Below, one piece after another: positions 63,926 to 64,000 of a stretch of DNA of 64,000 nt. Every line of letters begins with the position of its first letter. Position 1 is the first letter of the stretch. The translations under genes and the position numbers were made by a program. The notes beneath the pieces are model-generated. The model was not told the origin of the DNA, did not search any database, and saw nothing but the letters and a program-made list of their open reading frames with translations. Source of the stretch: Planctomycetota bacterium (GTDB taxonomy: Bacteria > Planctomycetota > Planctomycetia > Gemmatales > Gemmataceae); contig VGZI01000008.1 in NCBI GenBank assembly GCA_016872605.1, forward strand, positions 1 to 64,000. The letters run 5' to 3'.

Positions 63926-64000
63926 TCACCGCTCGCTCCGATGACGCCGCAACACCTCCAGCGTTCGCACAAACTCCGGCGGCAACGGCGCTTCCACGGC
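63926..64000 (-). CDS. Possible C-terminus of a gene entering from the right edge
   Basis: On the minus strand the frame from the edge reads VEAPLPPEFVRTLEVLRRHR, then SER and TGA at 63928-63926. The composition suits the end of a protein and no other frame is as good, but 24 residues are too few to identify a family. Confidence 0.35.
   Translation of the reverse strand, partial: AVEAPLPPEFVRTLEVLRRHRSER

Noticed and set aside
1-64000. CRISPR arrays, tRNA or rRNA genes, prophage.
   Set aside because: No regularly spaced repeats, no tRNA-like cloverleaf with a TTCGA arm, no rRNA sequence and no phage structural genes were seen. The palindromes are irregular in spacing and sit singly between genes.

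Overview
The window comes from a high-GC bacterium that looks like a planctomycete (Planctomycetota, possibly Gemmatales; this is inference). Pointers are two Tat-exported DUF1501 proteins, a secreted sulfatase, Ser/Thr kinases with zinc-ribbon, FHA and WD40 parts, an ECF sigma factor of the type found next to such kinases, and many secreted or lipidated proteins of unknown role. LpxC and two OmpH/Skp-like chaperones show a lipid A-containing outer membrane.

Layout. 1-9221: an acidic protein cut by the window edge, a rhodanese, a GT39-type membrane glycosyltransferase, ArfB, MutS2, HisF and PilT. 9414-17860: HrpB helicase, a sulfatase fused to a second secreted domain, a frameshifted FHA-GGDEF cyclase, and a large secreted protein. 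18044-22284: LarB, then on the minus strand an OmpH-OmpH-LpxC-Gfo/Idh operon for envelope biogenesis. 22665-28549: lipoprotein, methyltransferase, enolase-superfamily enzyme, two convergent DUF1501 genes and a MazEF module with a palindromic operator. 28749-37289: UbiB-like kinase, a truncated MFS gene, hemerythrin-like protein, sugar isomerase, a stop-interrupted HNH nuclease, an S9 peptidase and a YHS-domain protein. 37399-42698: a decayed zeta-type toxin/antitoxin pair and MetH, whose leader holds a candidate cobalamin riboswitch with a terminator. 42983-51612: TypA, SixA, a lipoprotein, a K+ channel with RCK domain, a PIG-L deacetylase, and a compact CFA-type methyltransferase / acyl carrier protein / condensation-like acyltransferase cassette. 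51860-58505: a decayed signalling island holding a kinase-WD40 pseudogene, an ECF sigma/FHA/kinase fusion broken by a frameshift, and two gene remnants. 58692-64000: a secreted hydrolase, an M16 peptidase pair, a GNAT enzyme and a MITE-like element.

Two features run through the whole window. First, palindromic elements of several related families fill many gene-to-gene gaps, and at least seven lie in frame inside coding sequences (four in metH). Second, about eight genes are broken by frameshifts, nonsense changes or truncation, clustered at 30.5-38 kb and 51.8-58.5 kb, while housekeeping genes are intact.
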